A program made the translations under genes and the position numbers. The notes beneath the pieces are model-generated. The model made no database searches, had not been told where the DNA came from, and saw only the letters and a list, made by a program, of their open reading frames with translations. 64,000 bases of DNA from DATJFQ01 sp035492775 (GTDB lineage: Bacteria > Acidobacteriota > Vicinamibacteria > Vicinamibacterales > 2-12-FULL-66-21), in assembly GCA_035492775.1 (NCBI GenBank), contig DATJIW010000051.1, positions 38,311 through 102,310 of the forward strand, given 5' to 3'. Positions 7,958 through 16,994 of this stretch are shown here, piece after piece. Each line of letters begins with the position of its first letter. The first letter of the stretch is position 1.

Positions 7958-8968
7958 ATGACGAAGAAGACTCGATATTTCCTGGCTGGCTCGGCCGCGA
8001 TCATTGTCGCGGGCCTCACGACCGGCCTCATTGCGTTCAAACTCGGTGGACCGGCGCTGTTTGCGTCCCGAACGGGTCCCGCGGAACTGAGTTATGTCCC
8101 GGCCGATGCCGGCGTCGTCGCCTTCGCAAACGTTCGCGAGGTGATGGACTCCGAACTCCGCCAGCAGCTGAAACAGGCGCTCCCGGTGGCGGATCACGCC
8201 AACGGGCAGAAGGAGTTCCAGGAGGAAACCGGCATCGACATCGAGCACGACATCGACCACGTCGTTGCGGCCATGACGTCGGTGGGACCCAACGACGCCC
8301 ATGGCCTCGTCGTCGCCCGCGGCCGCTTCAACAACACGCAGCTCGAAACTCTCGCCCGGAACCACGGCGGCGTCGTCGAGGACTACAAGGGCAAGCGGCT
8401 CGTCACCGTCACCGAACATCACGACGGATCTTCCGATTCCAGCAACGTTCGCGGCGTCCACTCGATTACCCTGGCGTTTCTCGAGTCCGGCCTCGTCGGT
8501 ATCGGCAGCGAGGACGCGATCAAGACCGCGATCGACGCGCAGCTTTCCGCCCACAGCATCACGAGCAATGACGAGATGATGGAGCTCGTCTCCCAGATCG
8601 ACTCCGGCAACAACGCCTGGGCGGTCGGCCGTTTCGATGCGATCGCAAATCACGCAAAGCTGCCGCAGGACATTCAGAGCCGGATCCCCGCCGTCAAGAC
8701 TTTCGCGGTGATGGCCCACATCGACGGCGGCTTGAGCGGGACGGTTCGCGCCGAGGCGCGCGACGATCAGTCGGCGGAGAACCTCCGCCAGGTCATCAAC
8801 GGCCTGCTCGCGCTCGGACGCATGCAGGGGCAGAACGACCCGAAGGTCGCGGCGATGATGCAGTCACTGCAGACCTCCGGGACCGGAAAAACGGTTGCCG
8901 TCTCGTTTGCCGTCCCCGCCGAGCTCCTTCAGATGATGGCCAAGGCCCACCACGCCGAGGAGAGATAG
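7958..8968 (+). CDS. Membrane-anchored protein of unknown function
   Basis: 336 residues. After a short basic N-terminus (MTKKTRYF) there is one hydrophobic segment (about residues 8-28), which could be an uncleaved anchor; the remaining about 300 residues should be outside the cytoplasm. The body has SYVPADAGVVAFANVREVMDSELR and repeated alpha/beta segments of the kind seen in DUF3352-like proteins of Myxococcota and Acidobacteriota, but I do not assign a family firmly. ATG at 7958 has AGAGG at 7946-7950. It is a single-gene unit under a promoter overlapped by a dyad. Confidence 0.75.
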   Translation: MTKKTRYFLAGSAAIIVAGLTTGLIAFKLGGPALFASRTGPAELSYVPADAGVVAFANVREVMDSELRQQLKQALPVADHANGQKEFQEETGIDIEHDIDHVVAAMTSVGPNDAHGLVVARGRFNNTQLETLARNHGGVVEDYKGKRLVTVTEHHDGSSDSSNVRGVHSITLAFLESGLVGIGSEDAIKTAIDAQLSAHSITSNDEMMELVSQIDSGNNAWAVGRFDAIANHAKLPQDIQSRIPAVKTFAVMAHIDGGLSGTVRAEARDDQSAENLRQVINGLLALGRMQGQNDPKVAAMMQSLQTSGTGKTVAVSFAVPAELLQMMAKAHHAEER

Positions 8969-8971
8969 TCA

Positions 8972-9059
8972 GAATTGGTGAGGTGGTGAGTTCGTGAATT
9001 GGTGAATTGATCATTTGATGATTTAATTCACCAGCCCACGATTCACCAGTTCACCAATC
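8972..9059. repeat. Degenerate GGTGAATT heptamer repeat forming an imperfect inverted repeat
   Basis: Copies of GGTGAATT/GGTGAGTT on the left half are mirrored by AATTCACC/GTTCACC on the right half, separated by a short AT-rich loop. The whole gap between the two genes is made of it. The same unit recurs at 10898-10943, 23191-23235 and 52224-52255. There is no T-run, so a terminator role is not obvious. Confidence 0.75.
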
Positions 9060-9062
9060 GCC

Positions 9063-9464
9063 GTGTCCGACCTCGTTTTCTTCTACGGCACGCTCATGGC
9101 CGGCTTCGACCGGCGGCGGCGGGCCGGCATCGACGACAAGCTGCACTACATCGGCCGCGGCGCGATCCAGGGTGCGCTGTTCGACCTGGGGCTGTATCCG
9201 GCCGCCGTGCCCGGGCCTGACGGCCACGTGTGGGGCGAAGTCTACGAGATGACCGATCCGTCGGCCGTGCTGCCGGCGCTGGACGCCATCGAAGGCTACC
9301 GGGAAGACGATCCGGATCGGAGCCTCTACACGCGGTCGCGCGCGCCGGTCCTCCTTCCAGACTCGACGATCGCGGACGCGTGGGTCTACTTCTACAACGC
9401 GCCGCTCGGCCGGGCGCCGCGCATCCCGTCAGGCGATTACCTCGAACACGTCAAGGTGCGATGA
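9063..9464 (+). CDS. Gamma-glutamylcyclotransferase-like (AIG2/GGCT fold) protein
   Basis: 133 residues. The N-terminal FYGTLM is the YGSL/YGTL motif of the GGCT fold and the glutamate in LDAIEGY matches the catalytic position of gamma-glutamylcyclotransferases; WVYFYNAP is the usual following strand. Family members release 5-oxoproline from gamma-glutamyl amines or peptides, but many bacterial homologues are uncharacterised. The start is GTG at 9063, directly after the repeat. Its stop overlaps the start of the M28 peptidase gene by 4 bases (ATGA), so the two are translationally coupled. Confidence 0.87.
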   Translation: MSDLVFFYGTLMAGFDRRRRAGIDDKLHYIGRGAIQGALFDLGLYPAAVPGPDGHVWGEVYEMTDPSAVLPALDAIEGYREDDPDRSLYTRSRAPVLLPDSTIADAWVYFYNAPLGRAPRIPSGDYLEHVKVR

Positions 9465-10897
9465 CTCGACAGCGGCCCCCGATTCTTCTTGCGACCATTG
9501 CGGCAGTTCTCTTCTACGCGCCAGCCGGGATGGGGTCGCCGCAGTCAGCGGCGTCGCCGTCGACGGCTGCTCTCGATCCACGCATCGAAAAGCTCGTCGC
9601 GTCGGTTTCGGAGGAGCGGCTCCAGCAGCTGCTCCAGAAGCTGGTCTCTTTCGGGACGCGCAATACCCTCTCCGATGCGGCGTCGACGACCCGCGGCATT
9701 GGCGCGGCGCGCCAGTGGATCTACGACGAACTGACGCGCACGAGTCCCCGCCTGCAGGTCAGTTTCGACACGTATCAGATTCCCGCGCACGGGCGGATCA
9801 CGCGCGACGTCGAACTGCGCAACGTGATGGCCGTCCTGCCGGGAAAGTCGCCGCGGCGCATCTACGTGAGCGGTCACTACGACTCGCTGAACCTCGGCAG
9901 CGCCGGACAGCTTGCCGGCAACCAGGGCATCCGCGGATCGGCTGCGCCGCAGCAGGAGCGGCCAGGCGCGCGCCCGCAAGCGCCGGGCGAGGACACGCCT
10001 TCGCAGCGTCCGTCGGGGGATCCGCAGCAGCGTCCCGGCCAGGATTACAACATCGACGCGCCGGGCGCGAACGACGACGGCAGCGGAACGGTGCTGTCGA
10101 TGGAGCTCGCACGGGTGTTCGCGCAGAGCGGGATCGAATTCGACGCGACGCTCGTGTTCATGACCGTCGCCGGCGAAGAGCAGGGAACGATCGGATCCGG
10201 GGCGTACGCAAAGAAGGCCCGGGCTGAGCACATCCCGATTCAGGCGTGGTTCAACAACGACATCGTCGGCAACTCGCACGGCGGGGACGGCACCATCGAC
10301 AGTGCGACGATTCGGATTTATTCAGAAGGGCCGGAGGATTCCCCCTCCCGCGAGCTGGCGATGTTCACCGAGCGCGTAGCGGCGGAGTACGTGCCGTCGC
10401 ACCGCGTCCGGTTGATGGCCCGGAAGGATCGATTCGGCCGCGGCGGCGATCACAACGCGCTCAACGCCGAGGGCTTTGCGGCGATCGGGTTCCGCGAATC
10501 ACGCGAGAACTACTCGAAGCAGCACGGACCGGACGACACGATCGACGGCGTCGACTTCCCGTACCTGGCGCAGAACGCGCGCGTGAACGCCGCCGCCATG
10601 GCCACGCTGGCGCTCGCGCCTCCGCCGCCGGTCGTCACCAACGAGCGAGGCGCGCCGATGCTCGATCGGCGGCCCTCCGGCTACGACGCGCACCTGCGGT
10701 GGAACGCGTCGTCCGGCGCCGCCGGCTATCGGATCTTCTGGCGGGACGCATGGGACCCCGACTGGCAGCACGAGATGTATGTCGGGAACGTGACCGACTT
10801 CATCATGCCGCACGCGAACATCGACGATCAGGTGTTCGGCGTCGCAGCCGTCGACGCGCAGGGGCACGAGAGCACCGTCTCCGTGTACGCACGCTGA
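9461..10897 (+). CDS. Secreted M28-family zinc peptidase with C-terminal beta domain
   Basis: 478 residues with a signal peptide (about residues 1-25, ending near AGMGSPQSA). Metal ligands of the M28 aminopeptidase family are visible in order: SGHYDSL (His and Asp), APGANDDGSGT (Asp), GEEQGTIGS (catalytic Glu and ligand Glu), NDIVGNS and GGDHNALN (His). The last about 75 residues (YDAHLRWNASSGAAGYRIFWR onward) look like a fibronectin type III-like domain. Between the first and second ligands there is a Pro/Gln/Gly-rich insert of about 45 residues (about 152-197), unusual for the family. It starts inside the GGCT-like gene's stop (ATGA). Confidence 0.9.
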   Translation: MTRQRPPILLATIAAVLFYAPAGMGSPQSAASPSTAALDPRIEKLVASVSEERLQQLLQKLVSFGTRNTLSDAASTTRGIGAARQWIYDELTRTSPRLQVSFDTYQIPAHGRITRDVELRNVMAVLPGKSPRRIYVSGHYDSLNLGSAGQLAGNQGIRGSAAPQQERPGARPQAPGEDTPSQRPSGDPQQRPGQDYNIDAPGANDDGSGTVLSMELARVFAQSGIEFDATLVFMTVAGEEQGTIGSGAYAKKARAEHIPIQAWFNNDIVGNSHGGDGTIDSATIRIYSEGPEDSPSRELAMFTERVAAEYVPSHRVRLMARKDRFGRGGDHNALNAEGFAAIGFRESRENYSKQHGPDDTIDGVDFPYLAQNARVNAAAMATLALAPPPPVVTNERGAPMLDRRPSGYDAHLRWNASSGAAGYRIFWRDAWDPDWQHEMYVGNVTDFIMPHANIDDQVFGVAAVDAQGHESTVSVYAR

Positions 10898-10943
10898 GAA
10901 TTGGTGAATGGTGGTGATTCACGAACTCACCAATTCACCGATT
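10898..10943. repeat. GGTGAATT heptamer inverted repeat between convergent genes
   Basis: GAATTGGTGAATGGTGGTGA is followed by TTCACGAACTCACCAATTC, an imperfect hairpin filling the gap between the convergent M28 and PilZ genes. It is the same unit as at 8972-9059. A bidirectional termination role is possible but there is no clear T-tract. Confidence 0.7.
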
Positions 10944-10951
10944 CTGCCGAT

Positions 10952-11344
10952 TCACTCCGTAATCTCTGCGTCTATGATGGGCTTCACGCTCTGCATTTCC
11001 TTGAGAGCGTCGACGAATTCATTGATGGCTTTTGAGACGTACTCCGTCGGCTCGACGAACTCGACGCCCGTGCGATAGAGCGCGTCGGTGCCCTTGAGCT
11101 GAGCGATCTCCGAGTGCACGATCCGCCCCTTCACGATCAGCGAGCGTTCGCCGAACGACAGCCGGAAATCGTGCAGCGAGCCGATGTGCAGCGGAAAGCG
11201 CGTTTCGATGCGCGCGCCGGTGTGGCTCATGTCCAGTACGGTCATCGGCTGGAACAGCTGCACCTCCCCGTACAGCGATCCTACCGAGACGCGGTCCAGA
11301 TCCCGCTTGTTGTCGGGGTCGTCGTCCATGTGAGCTGCCCGCAT
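10952..11344 (-). CDS. PilZ-domain protein
   Basis: 130 residues from the ATG at 11344 (a nested ATG at 11329 is equally possible). VLDMSHTGARIETRFPLHIGSLHDFRLSFGERSLIVKGRIVHSEI matches the PilZ fold, including the DxSxxG-type motif (DMSHTGA) that contacts c-di-GMP; the N-terminal RxxxR part is less clear (NKRDLDRVSVG). It may bind cyclic di-GMP, or be one of the many degenerate PilZ proteins. It is convergent with the M28 gene and divergent from the aldehyde dehydrogenase, with about 24 bases between starts. Confidence 0.75.
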   Translation of the reverse strand: MRAAHMDDDPDNKRDLDRVSVGSLYGEVQLFQPMTVLDMSHTGARIETRFPLHIGSLHDFRLSFGERSLIVKGRIVHSEIAQLKGTDALYRTGVEFVEPTEYVSKAINEFVDALKEMQSVKPIIDAEITE

Positions 11345-11355
11345 GTTACACGATC

Positions 11356-11361
11356 TAGAAT
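11356..11361 (+). promoter_or_regulatory. -10 box (TAGAAT) for the aldehyde dehydrogenase
   Basis: TAGAAT ends 7 bases before the ATG at 11369, so the first transcribed base would be at or next to the start codon. It is the same hexamer and nearly the same spacing as upstream of mtnA. Confidence 0.45.
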
Positions 11362-11368
11362 CGGGAGT

Positions 11369-12877
11369 ATGGCGACGACAGCAACCGCGACGGTCTATCA
11401 CAACTACGTTGACGGCAAGTGGATTCCCTCAGGGTCCGGCCGCACGTTTGAAAACCGCAACCCTGCCGATACGAACGATCTGATCGGCATCTTTCAGGAA
11501 TCCACGCGCGATGACGTGCTCGCCGCGATCGCCGCAGCCGAGCGCGCGTATCGCTCGTGGCGGCTGGTGCCCGCGCCCGTGCGCGGTGAAATCCTCTTCA
11601 AGGCCGCCCAGCTCTTCGCGGAGCGCAAGGAGCAATACGCGCGCGACATGACGCGCGAAATGGGCAAGGTCCTGAACGAGACGCGCGGCGACGTTCAGGA
11701 AGCCATCGACATGACGTTCTACATGGCCGGCGAAGGACGGCGCCAGTTCGGCCAGACGGTGCCCTCCGAGCTGCGGAACAAGTTCGCCATGTCCGTGCGC
11801 CAGCCGCTCGGCGTCTGTTCGATCATCACGCCCTGGAATTTTCCAATGGCGATTCCATCGTGGAAGATCATTCCGGCGCTGGTCTGCGGCAATACCGTTG
11901 TGTTCAAGCCCGCATCGCCGACGCCGCTGTCGGCGGTGAACTTCGTCCGGACGCTCATCGACGCCGGGGTGCCTGACGGCGTCGTGAACATGGTCACCGG
12001 CGACGGACCGGAGGTGGGGACCCCGATGACGACGGACGACCGTGTCAAAGTCGTTTCGTTCACCGGCTCGACCCACGTCGGCCGCATCGTCAACCAGGCG
12101 GCGGCGCCGACGTTCAAGACCGTCCATCTCGAGATGGGCGGCAAGAACGTGATCATGATCATGGACGATGCGAACCTCGAGCTGGCGGTCGATGGCTGCC
12201 TGTGGGGAGGTTTCGGCACGACCGGCCAGCGGTGCACGGCGGCGAGCCGTGTGGTCGTCCACGAGAACGTGTATCGCAAGTTCGTCGACGCATTCGTCGC
12301 GCGGGCCAAATCGCTGCGCGTCGGCGACGGCCTGCGCGAGGACACCGAGATGGGGCCCTCCAACAGCGAATCGCAGCTCGGAACCGTGCAGAAGTACGTG
12401 CAGATCGGGCAGCAGGAAGGGGCCACGCTGATGACGGGCGGCCGTCGGCTCGAGAGCGGCGCGTACGCCAGGGGCTACTTCCACGAGCCGACGGTATTCA
12501 CCGATGTCGCCCCGACGATGCGGATTGCGACGGAGGAGATCTTCGGCCCGGTCGTGTCCGTGATCCCGGTGAAGTCGCTCGAGCAGGCAATCGACGTCGG
12601 CAACAGCGTGCCCTACGGCCTCTCGGCATCGATCTACACGCAGGACATCAATCGCGCCTTCCAGGCGATGCGCGATCTTTACACCGGCATCTTCTACGTC
12701 AACGCGCCGACCATCGGCGCGGAGGTGCACCTGCCGTTCGGCGGCACGAAGAACACCGGCAACGGCCATCGCGAAGCCGGCGTCGCGGCGCTCGAAGTGT
12801 TCTCGGAATGGAAGTCGATCTACGTCGATTTCAGCGGGCGGCTGCAGCGCGCGCAGATCGACGTGGAACAGGTATAG
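11369..12877 (+). CDS. NAD(P)-dependent aldehyde dehydrogenase
   Basis: 502 residues, standard ALDH length. The nucleotide-binding motif FTGSTHVG, the catalytic-base glutamate in VHLEMGGKN and the catalytic Cys289 in GQRCTAASR are all present, as is EEIFGPV. C-terminal LPFGGTKNTGNGHREAG resembles the alpha-ketoglutaric or succinic semialdehyde and aminoadipate-semialdehyde branch rather than CoA-acylating types. The natural substrate cannot be fixed from sequence. ATG at 11369 is chosen because it follows the TAGAAT box; longer frames overlap the PilZ gene. It stands alone. Confidence 0.9.
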   Translation: MATTATATVYHNYVDGKWIPSGSGRTFENRNPADTNDLIGIFQESTRDDVLAAIAAAERAYRSWRLVPAPVRGEILFKAAQLFAERKEQYARDMTREMGKVLNETRGDVQEAIDMTFYMAGEGRRQFGQTVPSELRNKFAMSVRQPLGVCSIITPWNFPMAIPSWKIIPALVCGNTVVFKPASPTPLSAVNFVRTLIDAGVPDGVVNMVTGDGPEVGTPMTTDDRVKVVSFTGSTHVGRIVNQAAAPTFKTVHLEMGGKNVIMIMDDANLELAVDGCLWGGFGTTGQRCTAASRVVVHENVYRKFVDAFVARAKSLRVGDGLREDTEMGPSNSESQLGTVQKYVQIGQQEGATLMTGGRRLESGAYARGYFHEPTVFTDVAPTMRIATEEIFGPVVSVIPVKSLEQAIDVGNSVPYGLSASIYTQDINRAFQAMRDLYTGIFYVNAPTIGAEVHLPFGGTKNTGNGHREAGVAALEVFSEWKSIYVDFSGRLQRAQIDVEQV

Positions 12878-12907
12878 CTGAAGGCCTCGGAAACGTCGGT
12901 CGAGGCC

Positions 12908-13140
12908 ACGGAGATCTTCACTAAGAGGCCACGGAGGCCACGGAGGGGCGGTCGTCCTGCCAGGCCGGCGCAGCCGGCCTGACGGAGGGGCGAAAGAGAT
13001 TCAGGAAATGAGCCGCCCTTGATTCCTGCGCGGTTCATTTCCTGAATCTCTTTCGCCCCCCGCCGCGCGTTCCGCGCGGCAGGACGACCGCCCTCGCTGG
13101 CCGACTCTCCGTGTGCTTCGTGGCTCTTAGTAATCTCCAC
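12908..13140. repeat. Large cloverleaf-like inverted repeat (about 230 bp)
   Basis: The gap of about 300 bases between the aldehyde dehydrogenase and the histidine kinase is filled by a nested palindrome. Outer arms of 16 bp (12946-12961 and 13078-13093) and inner arms of 25 bp (12987-13011 and 13035-13059) are perfect. A side hairpin on each flank, 12962-12980 (arms AGGCCGGC, loop GCA) and 13062-13080 (arms GCCGCGCG, loop TTC), completes a four-branched shape. Outside these, GGCCACGGA repeats at 12924-12945 are mirrored imperfectly by 13106-13138. No open reading frame of credible type is inside. Confidence 0.85.
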
Positions 13141-13183
13141 CAGAGTGTGCTAAGCTCTTCCATCCCCGCAGCCTAGACCCCAG

Positions 13184-15640
13184 TTGGCATACCTCGTTTT
13201 TGCCGGAAGCTACGTGGTCGTGTATCTGGCGACCGCGGCGGCGCTCGCGCCGTGGCCGGAGGCTCGCACGATTGCGGCCGATGGCCTCCTTGGGGCGCTC
13301 GCGCTGGTGGTTCCAGCCGTCGTCCTCTGGCGACGCAGGTCCTGGGACGGCGTCCAGCGCCTCTTCTGGGACATGTTCGCCGTCAGCCAGATCCTCTGGG
13401 CGATCGGCGAGTTCGGGTTCATGTACGGCGAGATCGTCGAAGGGCGTCCATCGTGGGTACGGTGGCACACGATGTTCAGCCTGTGCGGCGGCATCGGTCC
13501 GATGATCGCCGTCCTTGCCAGACCCGATCGCGGCGTACGGAAAGAGTCCACGGCCGCGATCGCCGTCGACCTTGCCAGCTATGGCCTGCTCGCGGCTTTC
13601 ATCTATTCGTATTTCGTAATGGTGCCGAGCCTGCTGCCCGCCACCGAGACGCAGGTGGAGTCGGTGCTGCTCTCGCTGGTGGAAGCGCACCGGTTCCTGC
13701 TCGTCGCGGGATTCGCTGTCGGGTACTGGATTGCACGTGACGAGAACTGGCGAAGGACGTATCTGCAGATCCTCGCGGGCACGACTTCGGGTTTCGTCCT
13801 GCGGCTGGTGACGAATCGCGCCATCGCGAACCACTCCTATTACAGCGGCAGCGTCTTCGATCTCGCGTGGATCGTGCCGTTCTTCGCGTACGTCTGGGCC
13901 GCCTGTGAGGCACCTGCCTCCCGCGCCGAGGCAGACGAGGCCATGGGCCGCGCGGCGACGCCTTCGGCGCTCACGTCTGTCATTCCCGTGCTCGGCATTC
14001 CACTCATCGGTTACGGCCTGCTGTGGCTCTCTCCGATCGGCGGCGCGGAGGACTCGTTCCGTGTGCTGCTGACGACGATCTGCTCTGCGGGCGGTCTGGG
14101 CCTCTTGACGCTTCGATTGACCGTGCAGTCGAGCGAGTTACATCGCGCCGACGAGCGGCTCAAACTGCTGGCCGCCGCGGTGGAACAGACGGGCGATCTG
14201 ATCATCATTACGACGCCGGACGCCCGCATCGAGCATGCGAACGAAGCCGCGGTGCGCGCGCTTGGATATCCGCGCGAGCAGCTCGCGTCCATGCGGCTGC
14301 CGGACGTTCTCGACGAGGCCCAGCGTGATCTCGTCGGTCAGATCGGTACGCACGTGCGCGGGAGCGGCGTCTGGCGCGGCACTCTGTATCACCGGCGCGC
14401 CGATGGGCGGACGTTCCCGGCCGCCAGCACCGTCGTTGCGTTGCGCGGAGACGACGGCAGCGTGACGCATTTCGTCGGGGTCCAGCGGGACATCACCGAG
14501 GAGCTCCGGCTGCGTGACCAGCTGGTGAACAGCGAGCGACTCTCGGCCGTTGGCGAGCTCGTCGCGGGGGTCGCGCACGAAATCAACAATCCTCTTCAGA
14601 CGATCGTGGGCTGCGTGGAGCTGCTGATCGAGGAGGGCCGCGACACCGCGGTCGTGCGGGACCTCAAGCTGGTGAGGCAGGAAGCGGCGCGCGCGGGCCA
14701 GATCGTCCGGAACCTGCTGTCGTTCGTCCGTCGCGGATCGCCGGACCGCAAGCTCGTCGATCTGAACGACATCGTCCGCGCGATGGCGGACCTGCGGGAG
14801 TTTCACCTCGTGCAGCGCGGCGTGACGCTGACACTCGATCTCGCGCCGCAGCGTCTGCCGGTGGTTGCCAACCGCGACGAGATCCAGCAGATCGTCGTCA
14901 ACAATCTCCTGAACGCCGAGCATGCGCTCATGTCGTCGGGCACGCCACAGCCGGCCATCACGCTGAAGACGTGGACCGATGGGGGCATGCACGTCGTCGA
15001 GATGTCCGACAATGGGCCCGGCATCAGCCCGGAGCTGCGTGGACGTATCTTCGAACCGTTCTTCACGACGAAGGACGTTGGAGAAGGGACCGGCCTCGGC
15101 CTTTCGATCTCGCTTGGGATTGCTCGTGCGCACGGCGGCGCGCTCGAACTCTGCGACGGCGTGCCGGGCACGGGGGCCTGTTTCCGCCTGTCCATTCCGG
15201 CGGCGATTCCTGCGGCGGCCACCGTTGGTGCCGGCGACCTCTCAGCTGATCGAGTGGACGCCGCCGGCGAAGGCCGACGCGCGCTTGTTGTGGAAGACGA
15301 AGCTCCAATCCGTCAACTCATCGTGCGTCTGCTGCAGCGACGTGGTTATGCCGTCGTCGAAGCGCATTCGCGGACGGCGGCGCAGGATGCAGTGCGCGGC
15401 GGCTCTTTCGACCTCGTGCTCTGCGATCTCCGGTTGTCCGACGGCAGCGGTGTGAGCGTCGTGGAGGACATCCGTGCCGTCTCCCCGATCCTCACGCGGC
15501 GGGTGATATTCGTTACGGGCGACGCGAGCGGCCTCGCCGCCGCGGAACCGGAATTTGCGGACATGCCAGTGCTGCCGAAGCCGTTTACGAGCGCCGACCT
15601 CGATCGCGCGTTGACCTCGCTGATGGCGTCGGCTTCGTAG
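13184..15640 (+). CDS. Hybrid sensor histidine kinase (membrane sensor, PAS, HisKA, HATPase, receiver)
   Basis: 818 residues. Residues about 1-310 hold roughly eight to nine hydrophobic segments, a membrane sensor of unknown ligand. A PAS domain follows (about 325-445, AAAVEQTGDLIIITTPDARIEHAN), then HisKA with the phospho-acceptor His465 in VAHEINNPL, an HATPase domain (NNLLNAEH, SDNGPGIS, GEGTGLGLS) and a C-terminal receiver domain (about 700-815) with the phospho-acceptor Asp in LVLCDLRLSDGSG. The start is TTG at 13184, the first possible start after an in-frame stop at 13151. No partner regulator is adjacent. A strong terminator follows. Confidence 0.9.
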   Translation: MAYLVFAGSYVVVYLATAAALAPWPEARTIAADGLLGALALVVPAVVLWRRRSWDGVQRLFWDMFAVSQILWAIGEFGFMYGEIVEGRPSWVRWHTMFSLCGGIGPMIAVLARPDRGVRKESTAAIAVDLASYGLLAAFIYSYFVMVPSLLPATETQVESVLLSLVEAHRFLLVAGFAVGYWIARDENWRRTYLQILAGTTSGFVLRLVTNRAIANHSYYSGSVFDLAWIVPFFAYVWAACEAPASRAEADEAMGRAATPSALTSVIPVLGIPLIGYGLLWLSPIGGAEDSFRVLLTTICSAGGLGLLTLRLTVQSSELHRADERLKLLAAAVEQTGDLIIITTPDARIEHANEAAVRALGYPREQLASMRLPDVLDEAQRDLVGQIGTHVRGSGVWRGTLYHRRADGRTFPAASTVVALRGDDGSVTHFVGVQRDITEELRLRDQLVNSERLSAVGELVAGVAHEINNPLQTIVGCVELLIEEGRDTAVVRDLKLVRQEAARAGQIVRNLLSFVRRGSPDRKLVDLNDIVRAMADLREFHLVQRGVTLTLDLAPQRLPVVANRDEIQQIVVNNLLNAEHALMSSGTPQPAITLKTWTDGGMHVVEMSDNGPGISPELRGRIFEPFFTTKDVGEGTGLGLSISLGIARAHGGALELCDGVPGTGACFRLSIPAAIPAAATVGAGDLSADRVDAAGEGRRALVVEDEAPIRQLIVRLLQRRGYAVVEAHSRTAAQDAVRGGSFDLVLCDLRLSDGSGVSVVEDIRAVSPILTRRVIFVTGDASGLAAAEPEFADMPVLPKPFTSADLDRALTSLMASAS

Positions 15641-15677
15641 TCACCCTGTCACCACCCTGCACCGCAAAGTGCGAATT

Positions 15678-15710
15678 GGGCGCAGCCGCGGCGCGGTTGC
15701 GCCCTTTTTT
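15678..15710 (+). terminator. Rho-independent terminator after the histidine kinase
   Basis: GGGCGCAGCCGC pairs with GCGGTTGCGCCC (one G-T pair) around a three-base loop and is followed by seven T residues. It lies 37 bases after the kinase stop. Confidence 0.85.
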
Positions 15711-15739
15711 CGTTCGAGCGCTGATATGATCCGAAGGTT

Positions 15740-16945
15740 ATGCCCCCGCCTGAGGTCGTCATCGTCGGCGCCGCTCGTACGCCGATCGGCCGCTACGGCG
15801 GGTCGCTGAGGAACGTCCATCCGGCGGAACTCGGCGCCGTCGCCGCCCGCGCAGCACTCGCACGCGCTGGCGTCCCGGCCGACGTTGTCGACGAAGTGCT
15901 GATCGGTCATGGCCGCCAGGCCGGCTCGGGTCCCAATCCCGCGCGGCAGGTCGGGATTCGCGCCGGCATTCCCGATACCGTCCCCGCGCAGACGATCAAT
16001 AAGGCGTGTGCCTCCGGCATGCAGGCCATCGCGAGTGGTGCGCAGTCCATCATGCTCGGCGAGGCCGATGTCGTCGTCGCCGGCGGCATCGAGTCGATGA
16101 GCCGCATGCCGTATCTCATCGATTCCGAGGACGCACGCTGGGGCCACAAGATGGGCGCCTTCACGCTCGTCGACGCCATGTATCGCGACGGCTTCACATG
16201 CTCCGTGTGCGGCATGATCATGGGGGAGACTGCGGAAGTGCTCGCGCGTCAGTACGGGGTCACCCGTGAGCAGTCCGATGCGTACGCGCTCGAGAGCCAG
16301 CGCCGCGCGGAGCACGCCATGACCGCCGGGCGCTTCCGTGACGAGATCGCGCCCGTGGTCTATACGGATGCCAAGGCACGCGAGCAGACGCTCGACCACG
16401 ATGAACATCCGCGTGCGGGGACGACAATCGAGAGCCTTGCGAAGCTGCCGCTCGTATTCGGTGAGGTCGAGGGGCAGCGCGGCATCATTACGGCTGGATC
16501 GTCTTCGGGCATCACCGACGGAGGCGCCGCTGTCGTCCTCACGAAGGCGGAGACCGCCGCATCGAAGGGCATCCAGCCACTCGCCCGAATCATTGGATGG
16601 TCGAGCGCCGGTGTCGATCCTCGCATCATGGGCATCGGTCCGGTGCCCGCGGTGGAGAAGCTGCTGAAACGCACCGGCCTGAAACTGAACGACTTCGACC
16701 TCGTCGAGCTGAACGAGGCGTTTGCGCCGCAGGTCCTTGCCGTGCTGCGCGATCTCCCGATTCCGATGGAAACGCTGAACGTCAACGGCGGTGCGATCGC
16801 CCTGGGTCATCCAATCGGGGCCAGCGGCACGCGGATCGTCGTGACATTGCTCTACGAGATGATGCGCCGAAAGGCGAAGCGCGGCCTCGCAACTCTGTGC
16901 GTGAGCGGCGGCATGGGCATGGCCTTGGGGGTGGAATTGTGTTGA
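15740..16945 (+). CDS. Acetyl-CoA C-acyltransferase (thiolase)
   Basis: 401 residues. Catalytic Cys90 is in NKACASGMQA, the His motif is GGAIALGHPIGASG, and the second cysteine Cys387 is in TLCVSGGMGMA, so the full thiolase triad is present. The enzyme condenses two acetyl-CoA or cleaves 3-oxoacyl-CoA. The region 135-160 (DSEDARWGHKMGAFTLVDAMYRDG) is a little longer than in classical PhaA. TATGAT at 15725-15730 precedes the ATG by 9 bases. It is the first gene of a CoA-metabolism operon with the next three genes. Confidence 0.93.
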   Translation: MPPPEVVIVGAARTPIGRYGGSLRNVHPAELGAVAARAALARAGVPADVVDEVLIGHGRQAGSGPNPARQVGIRAGIPDTVPAQTINKACASGMQAIASGAQSIMLGEADVVVAGGIESMSRMPYLIDSEDARWGHKMGAFTLVDAMYRDGFTCSVCGMIMGETAEVLARQYGVTREQSDAYALESQRRAEHAMTAGRFRDEIAPVVYTDAKAREQTLDHDEHPRAGTTIESLAKLPLVFGEVEGQRGIITAGSSSGITDGGAAVVLTKAETAASKGIQPLARIIGWSSAGVDPRIMGIGPVPAVEKLLKRTGLKLNDFDLVELNEAFAPQVLAVLRDLPIPMETLNVNGGAIALGHPIGASGTRIVVTLLYEMMRRKAKRGLATLCVSGGMGMALGVELC

Positions 16946-16994
16946 GTCGTGGTTTTCAACTCCCAAGTGCCAAGGGGGAGTCGTAGAAAGAGTC

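Noticed and set aside
12908..13140. Integron attC site or tRNA-like gene
   Set aside because: No RYYYAAC core sites or integrase, and no anticodon or TPsiC-type loops.
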